From the NCBI GenBank assembly GCA_947044365.1, contig OX345636.1, forward strand, positions 40,652,191 through 40,716,190: DNA of 64,000 nt. Reading direction: 5' to 3'. The DNA is from Petrosia ficiformis (lineage: Eukaryota; Porifera; Demospongiae; Haplosclerida; Petrosiidae). The notes under the pieces were generated by a model. It worked only from the letters and a program-made list of their open reading frames with translations. It did no database searches and was not told the origin of the DNA. Position 1 is the first letter of the stretch. Each line of letters begins with the position of its first letter. The position numbers and the translations under genes were made by a program. Of the stretch, positions 1 to 21,244 are shown piece by piece.

Positions 1-130
1 TGTTGAAGAGTGATTCTAGGGGTAACAAAATTCATTTCTAGTTTTCTACTATCTGTTTTGAAGATGCTTTCACAACTTGATTTTAAATTTGTTTTTACTT
101 ATTCTAGCTCCTTGTTATAATAATTCTTAC

Positions 131-6731
<6,601 letters not shown>

Positions 6732-7085
6732 GATGTCAGTAAAAATCAATCATGTGACTATAGTACTATAATAACAGTCAGTGTGTAAACAATGAATATG
6801 TTTAAATAGATAGCAGTGAAATTAATAAACGTTTTGCTTTGGTTACATCTCTTAGTTAATACTGTATTATTGCTTATTATACTTTGTCTCATACATTTAG
6901 CTGCACTTCCCTTGGAGGAATGTGACGTGAATAGACTGGCTCATATGACCATAGAAATTATTTAGCAGAGATAGATTTAGCTACGTGTACTTAGTTTTCA
7001 TTTATTTTTTGAATATTGATGAACCGGTAATAATTAAAATCCACAAATGTGCATATGGCTTAATTCTAATGTGAAAGAATAATAA
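6732..7085 (-). promoter_or_regulatory. 5' flank (putative promoter) of gene A
   Basis: The sequence just upstream of the signal-peptide exon. About 300 bp of it (about 6768-7085) recurs at 24213-24945, with shared blocks such as 'cagtcagtgtgtaaacaatg' and 'tcccttggaggaat'. No TATA box or start site can be assigned with confidence. Confidence 0.5.
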
Positions 7086-7345
7086 AAAAATATTTCCAAT
7101 AAAATAAAAGAAGATGTAGGGATGTCAAAACCCAAAAAGCATGTGAACAAGATTAGGTGGGACCCAAAATTTAACAAACCACTTCCATATAACCCTACAT
7201 AAGTACTTATAAAGCAAAATACAAAGAGCTGTTGGTAGTCATAAAAACACTAGATATGAATAGGTATGTGTGTATTAAAACTTATCTGTATATATTACCA
7301 GAGATATATTGCCATTTCCTACATAGAAAGTACTACCGCACTCTG

Positions 7346-7346
<1 letters not shown>

Positions 7347-7402
<56 letters not shown>
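7347..7402. repeat. (TA)n microsatellite
   Basis: About 28 TA units in the intergenic region upstream of gene A. Confidence 0.95.
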
Positions 7403-7406
<4 letters not shown>

Positions 7407-7716
7407 TATAAACAATTATATTATAATACAATTATACTACATAGGATTCACTATTGTATTAATTATAATTATAGTATAGATATAGTTAGAGATAACTGTA
7501 ATCTGTATACTCACACTTTCTGAAACTCTACTTCAGCATGCACCGAAACCTATCGACAATTCAAATCCAGTTGAACAGCTCTCTAAAGTCAATTTGGTGA
7601 GCTCGTATTTGGTGTGGGAAAGCTGGTATATATAGATCATGTAATTGTAATCCAATTTCAATTATCCTTATACTATCTATTAGATATACAAAGAAGCAGA
7701 ATAATATTTTAATTAA

Positions 7717-9729
7717 AGGGTAACTGCAACAGAAAAATTTTTTGGTTTATTTTTGCAGAAAATGATAGTATTTATTACCAAAACAATGTGTATCAAAAAT
7801 TAAGCGATGTATCAAATCCCAACAGGGAATAATAAGCTGCACAAAAACTGCACTTTGTAAGGTTGCAGTAGTTTAATTTTCTTATCCCACCCACGCTTCC
7901 TGTTTAATGCAAGCGCTTCCTCATAAAAAGGAAACGGGGCGCGGTTTTTACGTGACATCACAGAAGGGAGTCAATCTCGTGAAGTTGCCTCATCGTTCGA
8001 GTATTATTGCAAGCAACATACATCAAGAACATGGTTCTTCACATCTACCTGTTCAATTAATAAGTATATTTATTTATAGTGTTATTGCAAAAAAATACCT
8101 TTTGTTTAGGTGCTAATACGGGGCTGGTTGGGACGAGATATCAGGGTGGTTGTTCTGTCGTGTGGAGTTAATATAATCATAAACTCATTTCCCTCAACAG
8201 AGAGTATATATTGGATTTCATATGCATTACCCTAATATTTTTTTTATAATAATAGTATGCATGAATGAAAAAAAAAAAAAAACTGGTAGGAGCTTTGGTT
8301 GTGCTATGACTGCTTTGACTCAATTCTTCATCTGCGATATTCTCTTCTGACCTTGTTATTAAACTGGACTGTATCCCCATCTCACAAACTGATGGCACTA
8401 TCTGTATACCTGTAAACGTGTTAAGTATTTAGTAATCTTACAATTAATTTTGTCATACATTAATTAGCTGTACATTTTACTACTACAGGGTGAACTTGTA
8501 AGCAAACGTTGCTTTTCTGAACATTTTCTGTGCTTACAGCAGTGCTAACTTTAATAACTGATAGAGTCTCAGTTGCCACATCTTTTAACTTTACATCCTT
8601 CATCAATGAATGTGAAGTTCCTGTTGCAACACTTTTATGGTCTACCTGTGTACTTCATGGCACTACAAAAGAATGATAAAACCAAGTAGCATCACTGTTT
8701 GGAATATTGTTTAACTTATGTAAATAGATCATATATAAAAAGTAACTAACTAAATAATTAAGCATTTCAGAAAATTAACACAAAAAGGAGATGCAAAAAA
8801 ATTATTTAACACCATAGAATTGTAAATTGTGAAGTTATTTTTATATAGCATGCTGATATCTCTAACAGTGAACTATTTTTTAATAATTACACAAATCTGT
8901 TTGTATGTACCTTCACATGTGAAGCAAAAATGTTGGTCTCATCTTCACTGTTCTCTTGTCCATAACTCCCTAACTTCTCACTTTCATCATTAGAATTTTT
9001 GATCATCATTTCTTGTATTATCTAATAAAAATAGTAATACATTAATAAATATATGTAATACTAATATAAGTCAAAATTATAGCCTCATCTCACTTTCTGT
9101 CTATTTCTTTTCTGTCCTTTTTTTCTTGGTTCAGTTTCATTACTTCTCAGCAAGTTAGAACTGCATTCTTCTGAGCTACAAGGAGGTTCTCTTGTTCTTT
9201 TAAAAATAGTAGGTACAGCATTGTTCTTCAGTGTTGGTCTTTGTTTTATTCCAAACTTTCTAAAGACTTTTCAAAGCAGTCTGCAGTAAAGTGTGTGCTG
9301 CACAAAACTGAATAATGGCTTGGACCACTCCACTTATCCCTTGTTCTTTTCACAGCATCTGCCCATTGTTTTCTTAAATGTGGATGCTGAGGAAACTTAA
9401 ATAAGCTCACACCATCAGTATGTTTGTTAATACAGCCTGCAGCCACACACGAATTCATCATTCTTCACGAGATTGACTCCCTTCTGTGATGTCACGTAAA
9501 ACCGCACCCCATTTCCTCTTTATGAGGAAGCGCTTGCATTAAACAGGAAGCGTGGGTGGGATAAGAAAATTAAACTACTGCAACCTTACAAAGTGCAGTT
9601 TTTGTGCAGCTTATTATTCCCTGTTGGGATTTGATACATCATTTAATTTTTGATACACATTGTTTTGGTAATAAATACTATCATTTTCTGCAAAAATAAA
9701 AAAAAAATTTTTTCTGTTGCAGTTACCCT
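7717..9729 (-). mobile_element. Kolobok-like DNA transposon with THAP remnant
   Basis: Terminal inverted repeats of about 270 bp begin AGGGTAACTGCAACAG, and the element is flanked on both sides by TTAA (7713-7716 and 9730-9733). A THAP-domain reading frame lies near the right end on the minus strand. Family knowledge: Kolobok elements insert at TTAA and encode THAP-domain transposases. The body (2.0 kb) is too short for a full transposase and no catalytic core is visible, so this is probably a deletion derivative. It sits inside a block of older dispersed repeats. Confidence 0.8.
8290..9461 (-). pseudogene. THAP-domain protein fragment, frameshifted
   Basis: The start at 9461 gives a C2CH THAP zinc finger: CVAAGC, then LFKFPQHP, W at residue 33, and CSTHFTADCF. 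The frame then stops at 9246. A second frame runs on with the usual post-THAP signature KNNAVPTIFKR, so a one-base frameshift has occurred near 9255. Further minus-strand pieces without recognisable domains follow (about 9020-8920, 8645-8520 and 8405-8290), bounded by plausible splice sites. No DDE core is seen. I read it as the 5' part of a decayed transposase gene. Confidence 0.75.
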
Positions 9730-9840
9730 TTAAAGCATTTTAGGTTCCAAACCTTCTTTGTGCATCTAATATGAGATATTGGACATGATAATAATTATTG
9801 ATTATGTATAATAGATATAACACACTTTACTGTGATTACG

Positions 9841-9960
9841 TGTTTTAATGTAGCACGAGGGTGGGTCAATAAAGGTTGAGTTTACATAATGCACGAGCCG
9901 AAGGCGAGTGCGTTATGTAAACAAGACCTTTATTGACCGCCCAAGTGCTACATTGAAACA
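9841..9960. repeat. Long hairpin of a dispersed repeat, copy 1
   Basis: Arms of about 55 bp pair 'tgtttTAATGTAGCACGAGG' with the mirror 'AAGTGCTACATTGAAACA' across 'cgagccgaaggcgag'. A second copy lies at 51767-51891 and similarity extends to about 10025. Probably a non-autonomous element. Confidence 0.8.
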
Positions 9961-9962
9961 CA

Positions 9963-12500
9963 CAATGCATTATCTGGATTCTCATTGGCCACAGGTGACA
10001 TGATCAGCAATAAAGATTATTTAAAGTACAAGTACATATCTTTGTCATGACCAATTAAATTATAATTTGCATCCTTCCAACTGTACTAAGTACTACTAAC
10101 TAATACATTTGTTATTTTAACAATTCCATTTTTGGAGTTTATAGGTAATATAATAGTGGTACTATAGGTTATACAGGTAATAGTTGTATTGTAGCTAGGT
10201 ATAATAGTGGTGTTATAGATAATACAGTAATAGTGGTATTAGGTAATACAAGTAATAGTTGTATTGTAGGTAATAGTGGTATTGTAGCCTTGTAGGTATT
10301 ATAGGTAATACAGGTAGTAGTGGTATTACGAAAAAGCGAGGGTTAATTAGAAATGTTAAAGTGTGCTGACAACTAGTTGGTTGTTCAGTCAGGATACCTA
10401 CATCTAACACCGTAGCCACTCAATACTAATTATATTAAAATACATAAAATATATATAATTATATTAAAAATACATATATAATATATATATGTACCAATTA
10501 TGATCAATTATCATGCCTAATATTTCATTTTAGATGCACAAAGAAAGTTCGAATTTAATTAAGATATTTATTCTGCTACATATATTAGATAGGATAAGGA
10601 AATATTATTGAATCATAATTACATGTATATATCATCATGCAGTCATAGCAACCTACACAACCAATTAAATTACATTTTCCACTATTCCCAACTAACCAGT
10701 ATTAGTTATTTTAACAATTTTATTTTTTTGGTGTATAATATGTATGTAGTAATATAGGTAATTCAGGTAATAGTGGTATTGTAAGGTAATGCAGGTAATG
10801 GTGGTATTGTAGGTAATGCAGGTAATAGTGATATTATAAGTAAATTCAAGCGAGGGTTTTGCACTTCAGTGCTCTTCATTAATATTGTATGTATGGTGTA
10901 TGTATATATGAGTGTATGTATGTATGTATATAGGAGTATATGTATGTATGTACGTATGTATGTGTGTATGTATGTACGTATGTATGTATGTATGTATGTA
11001 TATAACTATATATGTATGTATGTATGTAATATTGTCCTAGTTAATTAAACTATAGCTAAACTAAAAGTTTGAGAAACCAGGCATGCTTATAACTATAGTC
11101 ACTATAGTCACACTAACAACACTAATCTAGAGTCACATTAAAAAAGATCTGCAGCTTCCTAAAAATGTCAGGATTGTGGAAAGCAATGTAAAATGAGAGT
11201 GGGTTTCAACAACATCTCCGTACATCAGTACCATCTACTTCACACACACATTTGTGTGATTTTTGTTATTGTCTATTTACTAGTAAAAGTGGTGAGGCAG
11301 GTATAAGGTAAATTCCAGTGTACTTGTTTTGCAATTAAATTTCAGGCATAGATGGCTTGCAAGGCCAAAAACACATCCAATTACAAAAAAGTGACAAGAA
11401 TTCTACAAGATTCATCTTCCTAAGTTGGCTAAATAGTGTACATCACTCCAAAAATAAAATAACTAATTTATTGGTTAGTACAGTTGCAAGGAATAGTGGA
11501 AATTATAATTTATTTGGTGGTGAAGGTTGTTATGACGGTATGGGGATATACATGTAATTATAATCCAATAATAGATTTCCTTATTGTATGTAATAGATGT
11601 ACAAAGAAGCAGAGTAAATATTTTAATTAAATATTTTTAGCCAAAACAATCTATTAAATTATAATTTGCATACTTGTCTATATAATCAATACATTTTTGT
11701 AATTTTAACAATTTAAATTTGCAGGGATAAATGTGATGCTTTTGAAAGATTAAAGTATGGTAAAAGGATATGACCTGAAGATATTATGTAGCTCCACATG
11801 CATATTAGCCTAGTCAACTATACACTGCAAAAATAAAATTGTCGATTAGTACAGTTGCAAGGAATAGTGGAAATTGTAATTTAATTGGTCGTGTAGATTG
11901 TTATCACTGCATGGTGAGATACATGTACTTGTACTAATATGATCCAATAATTCTAATTTCAATTTCCTTATCCTGTCTAATAAAAGCAGAATAAACATTT
12001 TAATTAAATTATTGTAGATTTCCAAACATTCATTCTAATATGATATAATTTTATTATAAGACATGATAATTGGTACAAGTATGTTATCATGCAGTAATAA
12101 CAACATGAATGACCAATTAAATTATAATTTCCATCCTTCCAACTGTACTAACAATATACATTTTTTATTTCAACAATTTTACTTCTGTAGTGTACTGAAA
12201 ATTGTTTTGCAATGTTTATTGTATGCTATCATTGATTAATGTGTGTTCTATTTGTTATTTCAACCAAACAGTTGGTTACCTCAATTATATAGTACAATAC
12301 GTCAATTACTACAGTACAATTCCATGCAATTCTGTACTATTCCACATTAAAACCAAAACTGAATTCAACAATACAATTATTTATATAATTATAATAATTA
12401 TATATAGTTAGAGATAATTATTATAATCTGCTCTACTTCAGCATGCACCAAAGTCTATTGAATGTTCAAATCTAGCAGCCTAACAGCTTTCTCAACTTCA
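9963..12500. repeat. Mosaic of diverged dispersed repeats, no gene
   Basis: The region is built of recurring blocks such as 'accaattaaattataatt', 'agcagaataaa' and 'ttttaattaaa', seen near 10040, 10660, 11620, 11860, 11990 and 12110. It also holds a degenerate GGTAATA-type minisatellite (10145-10330 and 10741-10850) and a TATG tract. No reading frame has recognisable protein similarity. Confidence 0.6.
10887..11028. repeat. (TATG)n microsatellite
   Basis: Interrupted TATG/TACG tetranucleotide run; noncoding. Confidence 0.9.
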
Positions 12501-14429
12501 AAGTTTGGGCCGTGGAGCCCATAAGAAGATGGAGCGTGTAACTGCTTACACTGTAGTGTTTTACTTTTTGTAGAAACACCTGGAGTGATATTTCCATATA
12601 TGGAAGGTGTCTGTACCAGCACATACTTAAAATAAGTGCCGTGAATAATTTGCGGCACATTAAGAATGTAAAAGAAGATTTTCTGAGATTCTGAAGTTGT
12701 TGATTGAGAAAAGAATACATTTTGTTAGATATTAGGTTAAGAATTTAAATGAAGTTTTGTGACAATTATGAAGTTGTTAATTATGATTGTAAAACAAATA
12801 ATCTATGTTTCTGCGATAATATGTCTGATCTTGAGGTAAACTCACTGATGGTAGCAGCTCCACACTATTCTTCCTATAAATAGCATATCTACTTCAGGCT
12901 ATTGCCATACAATTTCCAATCAAGTATAGTAGTAACAAATCCTCTACCATCTCCAATGCCAAGTTCCTTCCAAGATTCAACACCCTATTTTACAAATTTA
13001 TCTCCCCAGTATTACTACTCACCAATTTCTTCAATGGATGCAGCATACCTGCCCCATATGCATGGAATACAGCCTTACCGTTTGAAAATACTGACAAAAC
13101 AAATTAAAGTGTGGAGGTTGCTGTTTTGGCTTTAATAAAGCAATTAATTTACCAGAACATCCATACAATATGTGTATTGCACACGAAGAGTCATTTCAAG
13201 TCAGTATCCCAAAATGTATTACCATGCTAACCCAAGTTGTATTTGGAAAAATGATCCTTGTTTTATTCCACATTTATTGGAGATTCCACCATCAGTAGAA
13301 ATTAAACTGAAACATGCAAGCCAATAAACAATATTTAACTGGAGTAAAATATCTTAAAAATTTGATTTGATATATATAGAAAAAAAAAGGTTTTAAAATT
13401 TGGTATAGTGAGAATAATAATCAGATAAAAATTTGATCTTTGGTCCGTAATCCATTGATCCATGTTCCGCGTTTTATACCTACCCTTAGTTATTCACACT
13501 ATCATCTGTATATGAATGTGTAGGCACATTTGTACTTTGGTTTGATTTGTCTGGAATCTGTACATGTATGTTCAAGTCCACATATTTACACACTATCAAC
13601 CGATATATTGTTTTCAACAACTTCATTCTCTCATCTGCATCTGGCATCCGAAAGCAATTGAGTAGAAAGTGTAGCATAAGGAGAGTCCATACCTAGATTT
13701 TGCATAGATGCTGCAACAATATGTGGGAATGTATTACCACGAAGAAGACCTCACTGGAATTAACATTTTTACTAGGGTCAGCATTGACATTCCTCCTGTT
13801 TACCAAGTTTCTAATGTGATAAACAGTTCTAAAGTCAGTCCCAGATGATGTATTGTGGAAAGTGTATGGATGTGCAGCATGCGCATGTGTTCACATTTGT
13901 GCACATGCATGCATGCTTACATTACACAAGCATGTACGCATGCATGCTTGTAGCTTGCTTCTATAAAATGTTTTCTCATACTGAAAATTATTCAGAACAA
14001 AACAAGATCTCAGTAAACAACAGAAGAAGTCAAACAGGACTACTGAAAAGAAAGACTTAAAGCAGTTAACAGATATTGACCAAATTTCCAATTATGTATA
14101 CTGTGCAAAAAAATGCAGAGAGTATAATAATTATTCTTCTGTTCTTCTGTTATATGTCTTATATCTGCCTGGGTATATCATTGGTATATCCTTGCTTATA
14201 ACAACTTCAGTTATAATGTGGTGTTATATCCCATTTTTTTCCAAATAATGTTACTGCCCTCAAGCTCAGATTTTTTGTATTTCACAAATATACTCTGTTT
14301 CAGTGCAAATACAATATATAGTTACTCCTGCAAGATAATTATTACCATCATTATATCAGTGATATCAAACTAAGTATAATTATAATTAACAACTTCATAA
14401 TTGTCACAAAACTTCATTTAAATTCTTAA
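12500..14429. other. Unassigned stretch
   Basis: I find no supportable gene. Short frames such as 12455-12658 (minus), 12902-13135 (plus) and 13486-13677 (minus) have normal-looking amino-acid composition but no domain I recognise. They could be exons or remains of an unknown gene. Confidence 0.4.
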
Positions 14430-15889
14430 GGTAGTCTTTTCCGTGGGCGGATGCTACTCCAATCAGTTTCTAGTCTTGCCAGCTTCTTGCTGCATACAAT
14501 CTGGTTCAATTCTGTATCTTTTGGAAGCCACACCCACCGGGGGGTATAATTATTGGGCCTAAATGTTTTCACTGATAGTTTATTTTCAGAAACAAAGCTA
14601 AACACACCCATCGGGTGGTGGAGGTGGCGGTAGGCGGGAAACCCTGGCAGGGTAACTGTAGTTGCTCTCTGAGAAAGATTGGAGTTTGATAGTGTCTAGA
14701 AAGGTTGATTTTATGGTTTCAGTGAAAAGCTACAGAATTCAACTTTCTTCAGCCTCTTGTAACTATAAAATAAAATGAATTTGCAGAAAACGGCTCTATT
14801 TGTTTTCTCAAAATACATTGTACTTGATGCACTCCATGATTGGTGGGCGTGGCTCTCTTGGTTTTGTACTTATTACGATGGCAAAAATGGACATTTTTCC
14901 AACACTCCCACTCTTGCAGAGAAGTATAAAGATCATGAGAAGATATGAAGGTTGCTATTACACCAGGTTAGAGTCTAGTCTCGCGTAGCCAGCCCCTCCC
15001 ACTCTAACGAAGGGAGGGTCTGGTACACTGTAAGCAGAGCGTTCGTTCAGAAAACTACCGGATGTTTGGTAGTCCTTAAGTACAACCCACTTTACCGAAG
15101 TACGTGTGAAAGCTGTAGTAGTGCGTGTGAAAGTTGTATAAACTTGTATTGCCGAAAATCTAGCTGAATTTTGTGCTCTAACTTGTTATTCTCTCCCTTT
15201 CTTGCGATTGAAGCTCCAACTCTGTAAGTTCTTTGCTACTGTTGTGTATTGTTATATAAGTAGTAATATTTCTTGTTGCATTTTAGAGTTTTGTCTTGTA
15301 AAAGAATTTATTGTTAAATCTTAGCGGGTTACATACTAAAACATTTACACTTACGGAGTTGGAGCTTTAATAACACAGAAACAGAAATCTAACAATAGTA
15401 TAAAGCAAAAATTACATGTATAATAATCATACACAACAGTAGCAAAGAACTTACAGGGTAGGAGTTTCAATGACACAGAAGGGAAGGACAGGAAGAATCT
15501 AACTAAACATTAGTATAAAGCAAAATTAATGTACAATGATACACAACAGTAGCAAAGAACTTACAGAGTTGGAGCTTCAATCGCAAGAAAGGGAGAGAAT
15601 AACAAGTTAGAGCACAAAATTCAGCTAGATTTTCGGCAATACAAGTTTATACAACTTTCACACGCACTACTACAGCTTTCACACGTACTTCGGTAAAGTG
15701 GGTTGTACTTAAGGACTACCAAACATCCGGTAGTTTTCTGAACGAACGCTCTGCTTACAGTGTACCAGACCCTCCCTTCGTTAGAGTGGGAGGGGCTGGC
15801 TACGCGAGACTAGTTAGAGTCATAATTATTATATAATATTCTATTTTGAAACTGATTGGAGTCGCATCCGCCCACTCCCTAGTACCACC
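14430..15889. mobile_element. TTAA-flanked foldback element (outer), nested host
   Basis: Terminal inverted repeats of about 50 bp start GGTAGTC and share 'gtgggcggatgc' and 'actccaatcagtttc' with the right end. TTAA lies at both borders (14426-14429 and 15890-15893). The element contains the inner foldback 14976-15812 as a later insertion. Without that insertion it would be about 620 bp. Confidence 0.75.
14976..15812. mobile_element. Long-TIR foldback element, TAGTCTCG family, copy 1
   Basis: Arms of roughly 270 bp start TAGTCTCGCGTAGCCAGCCC and are nearly perfect inverted copies. A 9-bp target duplication, GTTAGAGTC, lies immediately outside both ends. Together with the copies at 18170 and 20609 this defines one local family. 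TSD length and long TIRs suggest a MULE-type origin (inference). No coding capacity. Confidence 0.85.
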
Positions 15890-15965
15890 TTAAAGAAGGT
15901 GTGGTATGCACGAAATATTTTACGTTCCAGCAGTAGTCCTGATCTTGACATTCCAGTGTTGAAAT

Positions 15966-16931
15966 ATGAAATTCATCCTGGTATTGATTCTTGCTGCAAT
16001 TTCTGGAATTTTGATAGTAATCATTCTTTCTAAAAGTTCGGACAATAATCTCTTTTGGACAAGGAGTCCAAGTTCTGAAAGAATAGTACAAATTTACGAA
16101 ATTGAAAGATATGATCAAAGAATTCCTGATATCCTTATTATTGGTGTAAGAAAAGGGGGAACAACGGCTCTATTACGCATATTAGGCCATCATCCTGAAA
16201 TCGAAGGAACATCTAATGAAGTGTGCTACTTCACCACTGAGTATAAATATAAACGTGGCATTAGTTGGTACATTAAACAAATGCCTTGGTCAAGAAAAAG
16301 TCAATTAACACTTGAAAAGTGTCCAAACTATTTTCCAAGCTTTAAAGCACCACAAAGAGTTAAGCTAACTTCTAAGAATGTAAAAATAATACTGTTGATA
16401 CGAAATCCATTATCCAGGACTATTTCTGATTATTTTTTCCAGAAGCGAAAGGGAACTGCAAATCAACATAATACATTCACATCAAAAGTTCTTCCGCATG
16501 GATTGATTGATCCTCATTGTACTGAGATAAGGTTTAGTGTTTATGATCTTTACTATGGCATAATTATGGTTGGATGTTTTCCAAAAAGAACAAATACTGC
16601 TTTTGAATGATGACAATATGAAACTAAATCTAATTGAAGAACTTATAAAAGTTGAGAAATTCTTGAACATTTCACACTACTTTAAAGATGATATGTTTCA
16701 TTACAATAAATCCACAGGAGAAGTTTTTTTGAAAGATTCAGGTCTATGTCACAATATGCTGGAGTGCGACATGATAATTTGCCAGATATACCCCAAGATG
16801 CATTTAACAAAGTGGTGGAGTTTCTACAGCCACATGCTAGCAAATTTTGTCAAATGGCTTCAATTAATTACACATGGTGCACTGACCTAATTACTGACAG
16901 AAGAAGGAATAATAAACTATTGAATGAATGA
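15966..16931 (+). pseudogene. Heparan-sulfate 3-O-sulfotransferase-like gene, frameshifted
   Basis: The start at 15966 gives a type II membrane anchor (residues 2-22, hydrophobic). A sulfotransferase catalytic domain follows. The 5'-phosphosulfate-binding loop is IIGVRKGGTTALLRIL, and the 3'-phosphate motif is IILLIRNPLSRTISDYF. Family knowledge: these Golgi enzymes transfer sulfate from PAPS to glycans. The frame breaks at the A-run 16583-16587, continues as EQILLLNDDNMKLNLIEEL in the next frame, and breaks again near 16748 before a C-terminal piece with VRHDNLPDIPQ that ends at 16931. No introns are seen. Two frameshifts make an inactive copy most likely; assembly error is the alternative. 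Confidence 0.8.
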
Positions 16932-17615
16932 TAAAAGTTTTGTACCTTAAGCTTTAATATTTATTTTGAAATTGCTGAAATTAATTAATCATAATTTATT
17001 ACAGTAATTACATTTATTATATCACTGTAAAAATAATTCATTTTTGCATTATTGTATGTGTAGTTGCAAGGAGTAGTGTAAACTTAAATTAGTTGGTCAT
17101 TCAGTACATACGTATACATGCATGAATGTAGCTGTTTTGTGACTATACACGTGCACGTATGTTGGTGTGGAATGTTGTTAATCGAAACCCCCGTTTTAGA
17201 CAATATTTTGGTTATACGATGAATGCACAGTGCAGGTTCGTGATTGAGTATGTAGTTATGTAATGTTTATCAACTGCTATGAAATCTGTCAGTCCAATGT
17301 TCCGCTATGCTCTATAAATACGAATATACTTTGAATTTTCAGTAGATGTAGTCAGGCCAAAAGTGGGTGAGTTCTAGTTGGCCATTGTTGTCTATGGTAA
17401 AAATAAGTATATAGCCTAAATTGTATTATGTGTTTGGCTTAAACAAAGTCTAGGTGGTGCCAAGCACCACAATTGTACAACCATAACTTTTACCTTAATT
17501 AATAATTATTATTAATATGAAATTGCGACCACGCCTAGACTTTGTTTAACCGGTTACCGTTAATATTTAACCCTACCCAATCGCAAGACTAAACAGCGGA
17601 CTGATCTTTTTAAGG
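16932..17615. other. Intergenic; SRCR gene upstream region
   Basis: No coding signal. It holds a small TTAA-flanked element (17443-17545) and, at 17570-17585, an 'acccaatcgc' CCAAT-like motif about 35-40 bp before the SRCR start codon. A promoter role is inferred from position only. Confidence 0.4.
17443..17545. mobile_element. Mini TTAA MITE, about 103 bp
   Basis: Ends ACAAAGTCTAGG and CCTAGACTTTGT are inverted repeats, with TTAA directly outside both (17439-17442 and 17546-17549). Confidence 0.75.
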
Positions 17616-19557
<1,942 letters not shown>

Positions 19558-20608
19558 TTGTAATTTATGTATTGCATTTGTGTCAATATGCATAGTATAC
19601 GAAGCAGAGGGTTACTGTAATTGTTCTGTCTATCTGTCGGCAAAATTCCAGCAAACACTAGCACTTAGAAAATAATACCAGCAGACGTCAAATTAAAAAA
19701 GATCAAAAGTAACAACCATTTACCAGTCTAGATTTTAACACTGTGCTTTTAATCTTATACTAGTAGGACTTGGAGTGTAAGTTGTAGCACATGCATACAA
19801 ATATAATATAATCTTAGTATAATAATTGTAATTTCTACCATGAATAGATTGAATTGACCAATCAGATTGCTTATAGTGAGGTTTCTAAATGTTTTATCAA
19901 ACCTCCCAGTCTTTACGGGGGGGAGGTTTGATAACATGTTATTAAACCTCCCAGTAAAATGTTACTGTCATTGTTTGAAATGAAATTCAGTTGTCAATTT
20001 CTTTATAATAATTCATAAATAATAATTATAGTAATTATGACATAAAAAAACAGTCATGATGACTATGTATAGTAGCTGCATAGGCGTATCTGGACCTGGG
20101 CATACAGGGCAATGGCCGTGTTGCTGCTCTCTGATTGTACTTGTTATTGTCATAAATTATTACAACACATGCTTATACATGTATATACTGGTATCACACG
20201 TACACAAGTGCTTAGTGTAATGTTATTCATTAACCATAAGTCGTCCCACGTGCTTGTTGTATTTGTACAGCTGTTCACACTTGTAAGTAGAAGTCCTAAA
20301 AATGAAACAAAGTACCTGTAGTAGCGATTTTTAGAGTGCTAGTGGGTTTAAGAGGATTAGACTTGAAAATGAAGGTCAGTCTGGGAGAGACGAAGAAAAT
20401 GATGTAACAAGAGTTGAATTTTAGATCCAACGGCTGATGATCATGACTCTGCGGGTGATGATGATGGTGAGTTCAGGAAGAGTCAGGTCATCAAGACAAT
20501 AACTACAGTTCATCCAGTCATGAAAATGCATCGGTGACATGTAGTTCTACTTCATTTACTTCATTAGTAAATCATAATATTATTATTCAACTCATCAGTA
20601 TTAATACT
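19558..20608. other. Intergenic, repeats only
   Basis: Contains a partial copy of a repeat with 'ctgtcggcaaaattccagc' (19590-19700) and a small inverted repeat around 'aaacctcccagt' (19900-19955). No gene recognised. Confidence 0.5.
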
Positions 20609-21024
20609 TAGTCTCGTGCGCGCAGACGTTCGATAAGGAGGGAACGTCTGGGGAAACTGCTATTGACAAAGTTGGGCTCTGCACAGATTTGTGCAGACCA
20701 ATCAGATCAACCTACACTTATGAATATAATTAATATCACATGACGTTCGTGACTGACGTGTTGAAAATTGCACTCTCTGTTCTACAAAGTAACTCTTTTA
20801 TTTTCCATCTTACTTCAGTTGAAGACTCTCCCTCCAAGTTCCTTCGTGATCCAGCATTCAAAGAAGTGCTACAGATTACTGCCATGTTTATTTGACGCCT
20901 TGGGGTAATGCGTACGTTTAGCACGTGACTATAGCAACTAATTAAATTCCATCGTGCTAACTTTAATCAATAACAGTTTCCCCAGACGTTCCCTCCTTAT
21001 CGAACGTCTGCGCGCACGAGACTA
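20609..21024. mobile_element. Foldback element, TAGTCTCG family, copy 3
   Basis: The left end TAGTCTCGTGCGCGCAGACG matches the right end inverted. TATTAATACT is a 10-bp duplication at 20599-20608 and 21025-21034. The 62-codon minus-strand frame inside is not recognised. Confidence 0.85.
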
Positions 21025-21074
21025 TATTAATACTATAATTTTATACATGTCATACTGTAATAGATCTAAGTAAC

Positions 21075-21230
21075 TTAGAGCCCTCATGAGAGTGCTCTAA
21101 CCAACACAATTGCACCCTAATTGCCCTTGAAGCACTCGAAAATACTCAGGCTACGCTCTCATATTTTCTCTTGTTCTCGGGCAAATAGTATGCAATAGTG
21201 TTGGTTAGAGCACTCTCACGAGGGCTCTAA
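21075..21230. mobile_element. Small foldback MITE
   Basis: Arms of about 35 bp, TTAGAGCCCTCATGAGAGTG and its inverted copy, separated by about 85 bp. No coding capacity. Confidence 0.8.
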
Positions 21231-21244
21231 CTATTACTTATTAC

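Noticed and set aside
13486..13677. 63-codon minus-strand frame that might be a terminal exon
   Set aside because: No partner exons, domain or clear acceptor could be established.
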